Part shown: piece after piece, positions 45,541 to 57,330 of the stretch | How positions within the stretch are numbered: position 1 is the first letter of the stretch | Layout: every line of letters starts with the position of its first letter | Assembly: GCA_037157565.1 (NCBI GenBank) | Contig: JAZHRO010000036.1 | Location: forward strand, 132,006,001-132,070,000 | Source of the DNA: Thalassia testudinum | Lineage: Eukaryota; Streptophyta; Magnoliopsida; Alismatales; Hydrocharitaceae | Reading direction: 5' to 3' | Length of the DNA: 64,000 nucleotides | Position numbers and translations under genes: made by a program | The notes under the pieces: generated by a model | Databases searched by the model: none | Seen by the model: only the letters and a program-made list of their open reading frames with translations | What the model was told of the DNA's origin: nothing

Positions 45541-47737
45541 TTATAAACGTCAGTTTATCATCATTCTTATGCATTAAAAGAAACCTAGCTCTTAGGATTT
45601 TACTCCGCAAATGGGTTTTTGGGCTGCACTTAGGCATAAATTAGGTTAGGCATGCATTGCAGTTTTTATTGTCTTTTTAAAATGATTTTGTGAGTGTCAG
45701 GGATGAATAGATATACAAATCCCTAAAACCCAAGCACTCAAGAAGGAAAATGGTGAAGGAGAAGCTCAGACTAGCTGGAACTCAACTTGATCCAGCTCAC
45801 CACAACTGGAACCTAGCTCACGTGGACTAGGGTTAGCTCATCCCAGCTCCATTCAGCTAATCTCAACTGAATGGCAGTTCAAGAGAGCTCATCTTAGCTC
45901 ACCCTAGCTCAGGTCAGCTTAGATCCAGCTCAACTTAGCTGAGTCTAGCTCATCTCAGCTCCCACTAGTCCACAGGGAGCTCTAGCTAGCTCAGCTGAGT
46001 TGACTGGAGTTCACCCCAGCTCAGATCCAGCTACATCCAGCTCCACTCAACTCCAGCCAGCTGAAGTAGAACTCATCCCAGCTCAGGAAGCTCAAGTCCA
46101 GCTCCCGGGGACTCAGCTTAGCTGCCTCAACCAGCTTGATCTTCCCCGGGAGCACCAGACCCAGCTCACCTCAGCTCATTATGGTAGAAGCCAACTCACT
46201 TTAGCTTGGCTTAGCAGCTATCAAAGAACTAGCAAGCTAATCTAGCTAGAGTAGCTCCATGCTGGCCTCTTCAGCAGCTGCCAACTCCAGTTCCAGCTCC
46301 AGACTTCTCCTCCTCAGCTCCTCTCTTCAAACCCTAGCTCCAATACCTCCTCCTCTACTCCATAGTTAGCTAGGCTAGCTTAGCTTAGCTAGCACCCAGC
46401 TCCTTGGCCATCCACCACATTCAACTCAACCCTAGCTAGCTCCACCAACTTAAGCCTACCTAAGCTAGCTATCCTACTCCAAGTTGGTGCCACCTCTTAG
46501 CCACCTCTTCACCCCATCATCACCACCAAAAGGCAACAATTTTGGTGCCAAAACCTAACCCTAACTACCCCCCTTTTTGGCGCCAACATCCACCCCCACA
46601 TCCACCATACACCTAACCCTACAACCCATCCTAGCCACCCACCTACCCCTCCTTCTAGAACCCTACTTGCCGCCATCTAAGCCCCCCTTCTAGAAGCCGT
46701 TTTGGCACCAACTTCAAGGGCTACCACCACCCAAAACCACCCCCTAGGTGTCCCTTGGGTTGGCGCCAATTGCCCTTAGCCATAGGATCCCCAACCACCC
46801 CCATCTTCCCATCTTAGCCCTCCATTTCAAGAGTCGCCTTAGCCCCCTTCCTACTCTATATAAACCCACCACCTACCAGCATTTTAGAGCATCCTCCATT
46901 AGTGTATTATTCCACCTACATCCACCTATACCTATAAGCAAGGAGAAGGAGTAGAGAAGAAGATTAAGGGGGCACATCACCAGCCCCTTTGGTGCCTTCT
47001 TCTCCCAACTTTCTTCAACTTGGGCCACGCCAAGGAGGAGGACTTTTCTACTTCAAGGAGGACGGCCAGGCAAAGGAGAAGAATCTAGGGTGGACATCCA
47101 CCCTTGGAGAAAAACTTAGGGCACGCCCCCTTAGGGCTTGCTTTGGAGGACATCACCTTGGCGGAGCATAGCAAGGAAGGAGTTGGAGGACTCTTTTCAA
47201 GCTCGGGAGCTACCAAGCTTGGTGCAAGAAGCCCTCCTCTTCACCACCTATCTAGAAGATTTGTGTTTTATTTTATTTATTGCAATTCTCCAGTAGTAGA
47301 AGCTTTCCTCTACTAGGATTTTTGTACAACACTTTCTCATTAATCAAGTTGCCTTCTTTAGTTGCATTTTTAATTGCTTTGTTTTTAGCATTCTTCACTC
47401 CCTCTCCCTAATTATTCTAGGCCTCCACTTGCCTAGAGTGAGCTTAGGGAGAGGCTCTACTTGCCACTTTAGGAGTAGTGTATTGAGTTAAGTGTTAGCT
47501 ACTTTCTCGCCAACAATTTCGCATGTTGCCTTAATTTCAAAAGCATAAAAATGATACATTGAAAAAGGCCAAAAAGAAAGTTGACATTTATATTTCAAGC
47601 AAGAGATTTAAATTTTGCAAACTTGCCTCCTTGGACGACCCTAGATACCCCACTATCTAGGTTTATAAATTTAAGAGTTGATCGATTTTTGTGCATTACA
47701 ACGACGTATTTTACAAACCGCGTAAAAATCCATGTCA
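45541..47737 (+). repeat. Element H 5' LTR
   Basis: 2,197 bp. AGCT-rich from about 45765 to 46470, then a pyrimidine/CCA-rich part, TATATAAA at 46857-46864, and the U5 motif 'gcctccttggacgaccctag' near 47624-47643. Ends CATGTCA. Confidence 0.92.
46857..46864 (+). promoter_or_regulatory. TATA box of H 5' LTR
   Basis: TATATAAA, repeated at 55121-55128 in the 3' LTR; G has TATAAATA at 56395-56402 in the equivalent place. Confidence 0.65.
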
Positions 47738-47742
47738 CTTTT

Positions 47743-47760
47743 TGGCACTGTTGCCGGGGG
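47743..47760 (+). promoter_or_regulatory. Element H primer-binding site (tRNA-Asp)
   Basis: TGGCACTGTTGCCGGGGG, 15 of 18 to tRNA-Asp, differences all transitions. Confidence 0.85.
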
Positions 47761-49326
47761 GCACGGCTTTGCTTATTCTTTCTTCTCTTGCTTGAAATGG
47801 ATCTCATCCCCTTCTCTTTCTTCTCTCTTGTGTGTGCGGGAACTACAGCGAGAAAGCGGGAATCTGAAAGCAAAAGCTCAAAGTTCCTTGTCGTCCCGCG
47901 AACATTCAGGTTGGTTCTTCTTACTTGTCACACTTAACCTAAAAAACTACCAAAATACACTAAACTTGGATTTCGGGACCCTAAACAACTTAATTAAGTG
48001 GAGTGGTGCATTTTAAAATCCATTGTTTGCTTGAATGTTTCGTTAACACCACTCCATTGAAAGTATTGGTGTTCTATTTTTCGGGTTCAGATTTCTATCC
48101 AGACGTGAAAAATCTATTCCTAACACCACAGGCCTCTAAAAATCATAAAATCTCATACGATAATTCCAAATTGAGTTAGGAACATCTATTCCAAATTTCA
48201 AATCAATTGACTTTGTATTTAATTTTTAAAAATTCATGGACTACAGAGCATTCATACCCTCCAATCTTCCTATTTTGCTACTGTCCGTAAATTTTTAGAA
48301 TTTTTATACTCATCTAATTTTTGTGAAATTTATCTTGCTAGAATCCTTGTGAAATTCTACACATTATATAAAATCATCAAATTTTTCTGAGGTCGGTGGT
48401 AATACTAAAAAGTCCAAAATACCCACGGGTATCATTTCTGGACTTTGACACCAGTACAAGTCAAAATTCAAATAATTATCAAAAAAATTCCTAAAATCTT
48501 ACAAAATTCTTTTCTGGAATCCTTGTTTGATTCTCTTCAAAGTAGTGGTGTTGTTTGAATTGTTTGGACCACTACTTAATATAGAAAGCCTAAAATTAAT
48601 TCATTGGTAGTAATTTTCTATCTTAGAGACAATTGGCTTAAGGTTTCTTTCTTTCTTTTTAGGGACTCAAATTAAAGGAAATTAACCATCACCAATACAA
48701 CTTGTTTTTCCTTTGATTGTGGAGTTTCAAACTTGTTTGAAAATTTAAAAAGAAAAATCCTAAAACACATTTAATTAAATCAAATCCTAAAAGACAAAAA
48801 TACAAGAAATTGTGTGATAACTTTCTTTTTTATTGGAACCACTTTCCAATTCCTGCAAACATACAAAAAAATTGAAATAACAGGGCAACAACCCAATAAA
48901 CGCCCTCCACATTTCGTGTGCACTATAGTATCCTAGACCTAACTAAAATCCATAGCAACTTGACCCCTAAGGCTTCATCAACTTAGGCTTGCTATATAGG
49001 TCTTAAGTTTTCTTTAGTTAATACCAATTCTGTCATCTATATCTGGTGTTCAGGCTGAGGGGCCGTGTCAAACAACCAGGCGTGGGTTTGTACAAGCACC
49101 TGGGGTTTTCCCTGGGAAACGTTTGGGCCCAAACCTCCCCTTAAGCAACTTGGCTAGATTTGTTGACAGAACAAGTATTCACTATTGATTACTTATTTCC
49201 TACATAAACCAAGTCTTAGGCTTATTTTTAGGGAGTCACACTTAAGTTAGGTCTAGCTTTGGCTGTTTGATTTGCACACTTTCTCTCATCTCTTTCTCTT
49301 CTCCTCCCCTCCCATTCTTCCATTTT
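47761..49326 (+). other. Element H leader
   Basis: About 1.6 kb, AT-rich, no supported gene. It shares 'acaacccaataaacgccctccacatttcg' style sequence with C and B, and much of its length with G. Runs such as 'caaaaattcatggactaca' recur in G. Confidence 0.55.
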
Positions 49327-51337
49327 ATGCACGGGCGACGGTCTCAAAATCCGCACCTGGAAGGACCATTTGATTTCTCCCCCCACGGAAAAAGACCACT
49401 TTATCTATCTTCTTCTCCTTCTAAAATAATGGAAAATCAATAAAATGGATCCACTAACCCTTCCACTTCCACCTCTAACCTTACCTCTAACCCCACTACT
49501 AACCCTAATTCTAACCCTTCCACCCAAAACCCACCCACATTCAACTTCCCACACTTGGAGCTCCCTAATCTTGAATTGCCCCAAGCACAACATCAAGACC
49601 TCCTGCCTAATCTTTTAAAATTGATGGCTGAGCAGATTGCTAAATTAAATTTCAATCAACAAACATTGACTAGGAACATCCAAAACCTAGCCAATCAAAA
49701 GCTAAACCCACCACCTCGTCAGCAGCCTGTTATTCCTCTAAAAGATTTTTATGATCCGTCTTATTATGAGAAACGACCAGGGGTGGTCATACCAGAGGGG
49801 GACTTCGAGATCAAGCCTGCAGTCCTGAACCTAATTAAACACTTTCATGGCCTTCCTAGGGAAGACCCTTTCAGCCACCTTGAAGAGCTGACTCTTCTTG
49901 CACAAACAACCCGTTCCCGAAATGTGTAAGAAGACATATGGCTGATGCGGCTTTTTCCATTATCTCTTAAAGATAAGGCCGCTTATTAGTTCAGGACCAT
50001 TGGCCGACCCATCACAACTTGGCCTTAGCTCAAGAGCGCCTTCCTCAAGAAATTCTTTCCCATAGGTCGTAACAATTCCCCACGAAGATCTATTACGACC
50101 TTTCACCAAAAATCTGGTGACTTTCCATGATTCTTGGGAAAGATTTCAAGATCTCTTAAGAAGTTGCCCGCACCACGAGATTCCTTTATGGCAGCTCGTG
50201 CAAATCTTCTATCATGGTTTAGAAGATCAAATTTGACATTTTGTCGATGCCTCATGTGGCAGCAATTTCTCAAATAAAGATGCTGAAAGTGCCTATGGCC
50301 TTTTTGAAGAAATGAGTGAAAACTCACTTAATTAAGTTTCCATGAACACATTTTGCAGAACGCAAAACCCACAGTTCAGTGTTCATGAAGTAGGCACTCA
50401 ATCTTTCCCTGTCTCCCAAGACGATCTTCAAATGATCGCTCAAAAACTCGACCAGATGCATATTAATCAAAAGAAAATTGAGGAAAGACTAGCCACATCA
50501 ACCCAAGCTCCACATAGTCCACATCTACCCCAACCTAACTTTCCACGAAGAGAAAATTTGCACAATCTCAACACTACTCCTGCTGATTATCACTGATATT
50601 CTGAGGTTTCCCATGATTCACTGGGGAATTACAACTATCCAGATCTTAACCCCACTCAAAATATTTCTGCCATCCAGGAGCCCTTTAAAAATTCTTCCAA
50701 TTGGAAAAATTACCCGAACTACTCTTGGAATAATCAGGTTCCTTCCCAACTAGATCATTTTAATGGGTATGGGTCGAATCCAACCTTCCATCCTGGGCCA
50801 TCCCAACAAGACATCAATGCCCAGATGATGCAAACTCTGCAGGAAATGCAAACAAAAATGACGGAAGTAACCTGCACCATCACAAATCTGAACAACCAGA
50901 TTTGAGTTACTCCCACGCAAAGACCTGCAGGACATCTTCCGTCCCAACCCATGCCTAACCCTAATCACCAAAGGAACCAATATCCAGGCAGAAATCCACA
51001 CTACCCGAATCAACCTCCTACTAATCCACCACCTCAGCAACTTCCCAGGTTTCTGCAACCACAGGCCCCCCCACCTCCTCCAAATAATAATTCGACTGCA
51101 CATGTAGTTACTTTGAGGAGTGGGAAAATCACCACTGATCCCGAGCCTTCACACAAACCTGGTGAAATACTTGTGCAAATTGACTCCCCACCTCCCCATC
51201 AAGAAGAAAAAGAAATACAAAAATCTCAAGACAGGATTCCTATCCCTTTCCCACAAGCTCTCCACCCCACCACCAACAATAAAAAGAAATCTGCGCCCAC
51301 CACAGAAGAACTCATGGATCTATTTGGGCAAGTTTAA
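49327..51337 (+). pseudogene. Element H gag
   Basis: Starts MHGRRSQNPHLEGPFDF in frame 1, with one TAA at about 49441. It then reads a repetitive N/P/S/T stretch, LKLMAEQIAKLNFNQQTL, DFYDPSYYEKRPGVVIP and REDPFSHLEELTLLAQT (capsid start) to a stop at 49929. Capsid sequence continues (LFPLSLKDKAAY) and shifts to frame 2 between about 50040 and 50110 ('LVTFHDSWERFQDLLRSCPHHEIPLW', LFEEMSENS). After stops it reads YPNYSWNNQ, SQPMPNPNHQ and VVTLRSGK (about 51106-51130). So a full-length but broken Gag is present, in contrast to C. Confidence 0.87.
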
Positions 51338-52405
51338 ATCAATATTCCTCTCCTAGATGCCATCAAATATATACCTGCCTATGCCAAATTTTTGAAGGAG
51401 ATCTGTACTCTTAAAAGGCAGGCCAAAAATCTAGGAAAGGTGCATCTTTCGGAGACAGTAAGCTCTGTCATACAGAGCAAGCTACCTCCTAAGATGAAAG
51501 ATCCGGGGGTGCCTTTAATCTCAGTAATTATTGATGATACTATTTTTAATCGCACCCTCCTTGATCTTGGTGCCTCAGTTAATATTATTCCCACGATTTT
51601 ATTTGAAGAATTTCATATCGGTGAATTAAAACCCGCCGAGGTTACCCTGCAATTAGCCAACCGATCTACAATCAAACCTCGTGGGATTGCCGAGGATGTC
51701 TTGGTCAAGGTCCAGAATTGTGTCTTCCCTGCAGACTTTCTGGTTCTTGACATTGAGGTACCTGAATCATTACTGGACTCCCCAATAATCCTTGGACACC
51801 CTTTTCTGGCCACTGCAAAGGCAAATATCAATTGCCACACAGGCAAAATGGATATCACTTGCGCCAGCCAAACTATCACATTAGATATTTTCAAATCCTC
51901 CAGGAGATTCCATGATGATAACTTTTTTGAGGACTCAGACATGGAAATTTGCAATATGGTGGAGGAGACAATGTTGATAGATACCCTTACCGACCACAAT
52001 TTTTTTGAGGATTCTAATTCCGAATCAATGGTCGGCGAAATCTGTGATCTAGAGACTTGTCTTGACCCCAAATCCATTCCTGATGCACCCCCTGATCACC
52101 CTAACCCACCCACTATTCACACACCTAATTTTTCCACACTAACTTCACCCAATCCTCACCATCCCTTCCCCGACTCCTTTCGTACGGACCTGCCACCAAC
52201 CCCGCCCGAGTTTGGCATCCAACCTGATTTAAAACCATGGCCAGACTCGGTCTACACTTATCATTTTCCATCCAACTTTGATCCCAATATTGCTTCTAAT
52301 CAATTTTCTAGGGATCTAGAAGAAGACACCATTTTTGCGAGCATCCAAGTGTCCAACTATTTACACGATTTTTCGTCTTCCGTGCATACCTTCACGCCGG
52401 ACTGA
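51338..52405 (+). pseudogene. Element H protease, end of coding capacity
   Basis: Frame 2. After a TAA (51335-51337) the spacer INIPLLDAIKYIPAYAKFLK leads into the protease: PLISVIIDDTIFNRTLLDLGASVNIIP (DLGA active site), LKPAEVTLQLANRS, SPIILGHPFLATAKANINC. From 51392 it is open for 337 codons without a stop. The C-terminal 150 residues are acidic then proline/histidine-rich (two FFEDSD/NS repeats) and the frame ends at a TGA at 52403-52405 where other elements enter RT. The open protease suggests comparatively recent function or chance retention. Confidence 0.85.
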
Positions 52406-53765
52406 TTGGCGTAAAAGATATCACTAGATGGGAGGTAACCCATCATTTTTTCCTGCTTTCCTTTTTTTCTTCTTTTTCCATGTTTTTAGCATCCTAAACC
52501 AGACCATTCTTCACTAAGGTGATCCCTTTTCCCTCCTAATGCATGAGGACATGGCATATCTTAAGCATGGGGGGGTGTTTCTAAAATTTGACGATCGATT
52601 TAGGATTTTCAAAACCTAAAAACATGCATTTTTCTTTAGTTTATTTCTTGCTTGCATACCCAAAAAAATAAAAATGTTGAAAACTTTTTGAGGAAAAATT
52701 TTGAAATCGGGACTAAGGTCGAAAATTTCATTTTTGGTACAATCGGATTTAATCTTTAACAAATTAGGGAAGAGGATGTGGATTTGATCATTAGAATTTC
52801 AAGGTCTATTTTAGACTAGATCAGATATCCTTCTCTAAAAATTCCACCTGAACTCATGATAGTTCAGGTGACTTGATCCTATTTTGTAATATGGAAAGCA
52901 TTTGGCTTAGTTTCTGATTCAAAAATTTGCATGTCTTGAGAAACCTCTTGTGTCAATTTTCACACACAAGCCAACACTTAAAAATAACTAAAAATTTGAA
53001 AAACTCCCGTGTTTAGACTTAGTAAAAGTTTGAAACAAATCATTGGTTTGAGTTCCCACTGCTGAGAAGGAGGAAAATGCCTCCTTTGAGGATGCGATGC
53101 CAACATGTTACCGCCTTGGCGCTGCTCCATATCTATATTTCATATCTTTAGACGGAGCATTAAAGCGCATTTTAGCAGCTCAAGTATCCTGGAGGGTGTT
53201 TTACCGACAATGTCAGAGGAAGAGCTTAAGTTTGTTTGGAGCGCTCCTTTACACTGCATTGTGTTTTGGGGTTGTGAGCTCCTGGATGGTGTCATGGATA
53301 GTGCTATCCTGAAGTACTGGCGCCAGAGCCCCCACGAGGATTGGTAACGGGAATGATGATCCCGACACATCTGTCGTAAGACTAAGCTAAAAATAAGCAT
53401 GGGGAAAAAAGTAATTAATTAATTAATTAACACGCCCTATAAATGTTGGCTTTTCACAAGCACAGGCACAAGGTTTTAAAGGATTTTTGCAAGTTGCGAA
53501 TCAAATTCATGAGCCAGAAAAATCCTAAAAACAAAAATTTCAAGTCATCTGAATTAACAAGGGGTTAATTTCTAAATTTTCTGAAAGATTTATTGATCTC
53601 GTTTTGTCTAATAGTTGGATCCAAAAGAAATCCCAGAGTTTATCTTTAACACATCCCGTGCCTCCTGTGTTTAGATCAACCAAGGTCCCTAAATCTTTTT
53701 CCCCTCAAATGTAGAAAAAAATTAGATCTCCCAAAAATTCCATTTTCCAAAAAAAAAAATTGAAG
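52406..53765 (+). other. Element H 3' non-coding region
   Basis: An inverted repeat GATGGG/CCCATC around AGGTAA at 52427-52444 follows the stop. The internal polypurine-like motif is at 52543-52576 (gcatgaggacatgg, aagcatgggggggtg). A lesser 'aagcatgggga' is near 53395. A (TTAA)n-type run is at 53413-53430. An 80-codon frame at 53105-53347 reads like protein (MSEEELKFVWSAPLH) but has no known domain. Confidence 0.6.
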
Positions 53766-53803
53766 TTTTGCTACGAGACTAGCAAAAGATAAGCATGGGG
53801 GTG
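53766..53803 (+). promoter_or_regulatory. Element H pre-PPT hairpin and polypurine tract
   Basis: TTTTGCT (53766-53772) pairs with AGCAAAA (53781-53787), a slightly decayed version of the B/C hairpin; AAGCATGGGGGTG follows to the LTR at 53804. Confidence 0.75.
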
Positions 53804-56001
53804 TGATAAACGCCAGTTTATCATCATTCTTATGCATTAAAATAAACCTAGCTCTTAGGATTTTACTCCGCAAATGGGTTTTTGGGTTGCATTTAGGCAT
53901 AAATTAGGTTAGGCATGCATGGCATTTTTTAGTGTCTTTCTAATATGTTTTTGTGAGTGTCAGGGATGAATAGATATATAGATCCCTAAAACCCTAGCAC
54001 TCAAGAAGGCATATGGTGAAGGAGAAGCTCAGACTAGCTGGAACTCAGCTTGATCCAGCTCACCACAACTGGAACCTAGCTCACGTTGACTAGGGTTAGC
54101 TCATCCCAGCTCCATTCAGCTAATCTCAACAGAATGGCAGCTCAAGAGAACTCATCTTAGCTCACCCTAGCTCAAGTCAGCTTAGATCCAGCTCAACTTA
54201 GTTGAGTCTAGCTCATCCCAGCTCCTACTAGTCCACAGGGAGCTCTAGCTAACTCAGCTGAGTTGACTGGAGTTCACCCTAGCTCAGATCCAGCTACATC
54301 CAGCTCCACTCAACTCCAGCCAGCTGAAGTAGAACTCATCCCAGCTCAGAAAGCTCAAATCCAGCTCTCGGGGACTCAGCATAGCTGCCTCAACCAGCTT
54401 GATCCTCCCCGGGAGCACCAGACCCAGCTCACCTCAGCTCATTATGGTAGAAGCCAACTCACTTTAGCTTGGCTTAGCAGCTAGCAAAGAACTAGCAAGC
54501 TAGTCTAGCTAGAGTAGCTCCATGCTAGCCTCTTCAGCAGCTGCCAGCTCCAGTTCCAGCTCCAGACTTCTCCTCCTCAGCTCCTCTCTTCAAACCCTAG
54601 CTCCAATACCTCCTCCTCTACTCCATAGTTAGCTAAGCTAGCTTAGCTTAACTAGCACCCAGCTCCTTGGCCATCCACCACATTCAACTCAACCCTAGCT
54701 AGCTCCACCAACTTAAGCCCTACCTAAGCTAGCTATCCTACTCCAAGTTGGTGCCACCTCTTAGCCACCTCTTCACCCCATCACCACCACCAAAAGGCAA
54801 CAATTTTGGTGCCAAAACCTAACCCTAACTACCCCCCTTTTTGGCGCCAACATCCACCCCCACATCCACCATACACCTAACCCTACAACCCATCCTAGCC
54901 ACCCACCTACCCCTCCTTCTAGAACCCTACTTGCCGCCACCTAAGCCCCCCTTCTAGAAGCCATTTTGGCGCCAACTTCAAGGGGTGCCACCACCCAAAA
55001 CCACCCCCTAAGTGTCCCTTGGGTTGGCGCCAATTGCCCCTAGCCATAGGATCCCCAACCACCCCCATCTTCCCATCTTAGCCCTCCATTTCAAGAGTCA
55101 ACTTAGCCCCCTTCCTACTCTATATAAACCCACCACCTACCACCATTTTAGAGCATCCTCCATTAGTGTATTATTCCACCTACATCCACGTATACCTACG
55201 GCCAAGGAGAAGGAGTAGAGAAGAAGATAAAGGAGGCACATCACCAGCCCCTTTGGTGCCTTCTTCTCCCAACTCTCTTCAACTTGGGCCACACCAAGGA
55301 GGAGGACTTTTCTACTTCAAGGAGGACGGCCAGGCAAAGGAGAAGAATCTAGGGTGGACATCCACCCTTGGAGAAAAACTTAGGGCACGCCCCCTTAGGG
55401 CTTGCTTTGGAGGACATCACCTTGGCAGAGCATAGCAAGGAAGGAGTTGGAGGACTCTTTTCAAGCTCGGGAGCTACCAAGCTTGGTGCAAGAAGCCCTC
55501 CTCTTCACCACCTATCTAGAAGATTTGTGTTTTATTTTATTTATTGCAATTCTCTAGTAGTAGAAGCTTTCCTCTACTAGGGTTTTTGTACAACACTTTC
55601 TCATTAATCAAGTTGCCTTCTTTAGTTGCATTTTTAATTGCTTTGTTTTTAGCATTCTTCACTCCCTCTCCCTAATTATTCTAGGCCTCCACTTGCCTAG
55701 AGTGAGCTTAGGGAAAGGCTCTACTTGCCACTTTAGGAGTAGTGTATTGAGTTAAGTGTTAGTTACTTTCTTGCCAACAATTTCGTATGTTGCCTTAATT
55801 TCAAAAACATAAAAATGATATATTGAAAAAGGCCATAAAAGAAGTTGAGATTTATATTCCAAGCAAGAGATTTAATTTTTGTAAACTTGCCTCCTTGGAC
55901 GACCCCAGATACCCCACTATCTAGGTTTATAAATTTAGGAGTTGATCGATTTTTGCGCGTTACAACAACATATTTTACAAACCGCATAAAAATCCATGTC
56001 A
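53804..56001 (+). repeat. Element H 3' LTR
   Basis: 2,198 bp, TGATAAACGCC to CATGTCA, the intact-terminus partner of 45541-47737, with TATATAAA at 55121-55128. Confidence 0.92.
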
Positions 56002-57307
56002 CAGCTCCTTCCAGCTACCTCCAACTCTTCTCCCTCAAAACCCTAGCTCCCTCTACCTCCAGCCTTACACTCTGCTAGCTAAGCTAGGTTAGCTTAGCTA
56101 AGTCCACCTCCATGGCACCAAAAACCTACCCTACTACCTAAGCTTCACCAAAAAGACCACCTACTACTACTTTATTTTGGTGCCAACTATCCCTTCCACC
56201 ACCACGCTACATCCACCATCAAAACCTATCTCGACCCTCTATTTTTTTTCCTCCAAAATCAACACCTCCTAGAAGGTATTTTTTCAAGGAAAACCAAGGC
56301 ACCTCTTCATTTCCCTCCCATTTTTCTCTCCAAAAATATCCAAGCACCCCTTCATTTCCCTTCAAAAAATACCATAACCACCTCCTTTCCATCCTATAAA
56401 TACCCTACCCTACCACCACATAATTCCCATCTCTTTTCCATTAGTTAGGTTCCATATCTTCTCCCTTAGTTAGGTCCATCAATATTCCACCCCATCTCCA
56501 CATCAAGGAGGTAGAAGGAGAGAAGAAGATCAAGTGGGTAGCCTACCCACCCCCTTGGTGCCTTCTTCCTCTCCCTCTTGTCCCTTAGCCACACCAAGGA
56601 GGAGGTCACTTTCATCAAGAGGGGACAACTAGGCAAAGAAGGAGCCAACAAGGTGGTTGACGCCCAACTTGGAGGAGAGCTTGAAGGAAGGCCACTTGAA
56701 GAAAGAAGAGGAGATCTCTTTTCAAGTGCGGGGCGACTGCACTTGGAGCAAGGGCTCTCTTAAACTTCTACAGAGGATTCATCTTCTTCTTTATGTTCTT
56801 TTCTTGTATTAGCTAGTTTAGTTTCTCTATTTCTTTTAGAAGCATTTAGCTACTTGTAATTGACTTGGCTAGTAATACAAGTCATAATTGCCTTCCAAGT
56901 TCATGTCCTTAGCTTATTGTGCTTTTCATGTTATGCTAGTATAGTGCACACCACACTCTCCTCTTCTAATTACCCTAGGCACACTTACCTAGGGTGAGCT
57001 TAGAAGAGAGAACTCCAATCTTGTCACTTAGGTTTAGTGATAGGTGTAGTTGTAGCATAATTTCGTCTTCGCATATCTCAACTCGATTGTTGTGAAAAAT
57101 ATAAAAACAACAAAATCAAAATCACAAAAAGAAAGTGCGGATTTGAGAGGCGAGAGAAAACCATTCATGTGCTTAACAATTTGGCCTCCTTGGACGACCC
57201 TAGATACTCCACTATCTAGGTATTGTAAATTTGAGAGTTGATTACGGATTTACACGTCTCAACGACATTATTTCATATAATTAACAAATTACGTATTTTT
57301 TGCATCA
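56002..57307 (+). repeat. Element G 5' LTR, right segment
   Basis: Begins with the CAGCT duplicate (56002-56006). It carries TATAAATA at 56395-56402 and 'gcctccttggacgaccctagatac' at 57183-57206 as U5 motif, ending TGCATCA at 57307. Frames at 56578-56763 and nearby correspond to LTR frames in H and are not genes. Confidence 0.8.
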
Positions 57308-57312
57308 CTTTT

Positions 57313-57330
57313 TAGCACCGCTGCTGGAGA
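57313..57330 (+). promoter_or_regulatory. Element G decayed primer-binding site
   Basis: TAGCACCGCTGCTGGAGA, 13 of 18 to tRNA-Asp with five transitions, placed exactly as in H (CTTTT after the LTR end). Confidence 0.75.

Larger units (their letters stand above)
45541..56001 (+). mobile_element. Element H: non-autonomous Athila-like element with gag and protease only
   Basis: 10,461 bp with CAGCT at 45536-45540 and 56002-56006. LTRs 45541-47737 and 53804-56001 differ by scattered substitutions (about 3% in a 207-bp stretch I compared). Primer site 47743-47760; gag from 49327; protease to 52405; then 1.4 kb of non-coding sequence, hairpin, polypurine tract and 3' LTR. No RT, RNase H or integrase motif occurs between protease and 3' LTR. 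The first two bases are TT rather than TG, so the left terminus has mutated. Confidence 0.92.
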
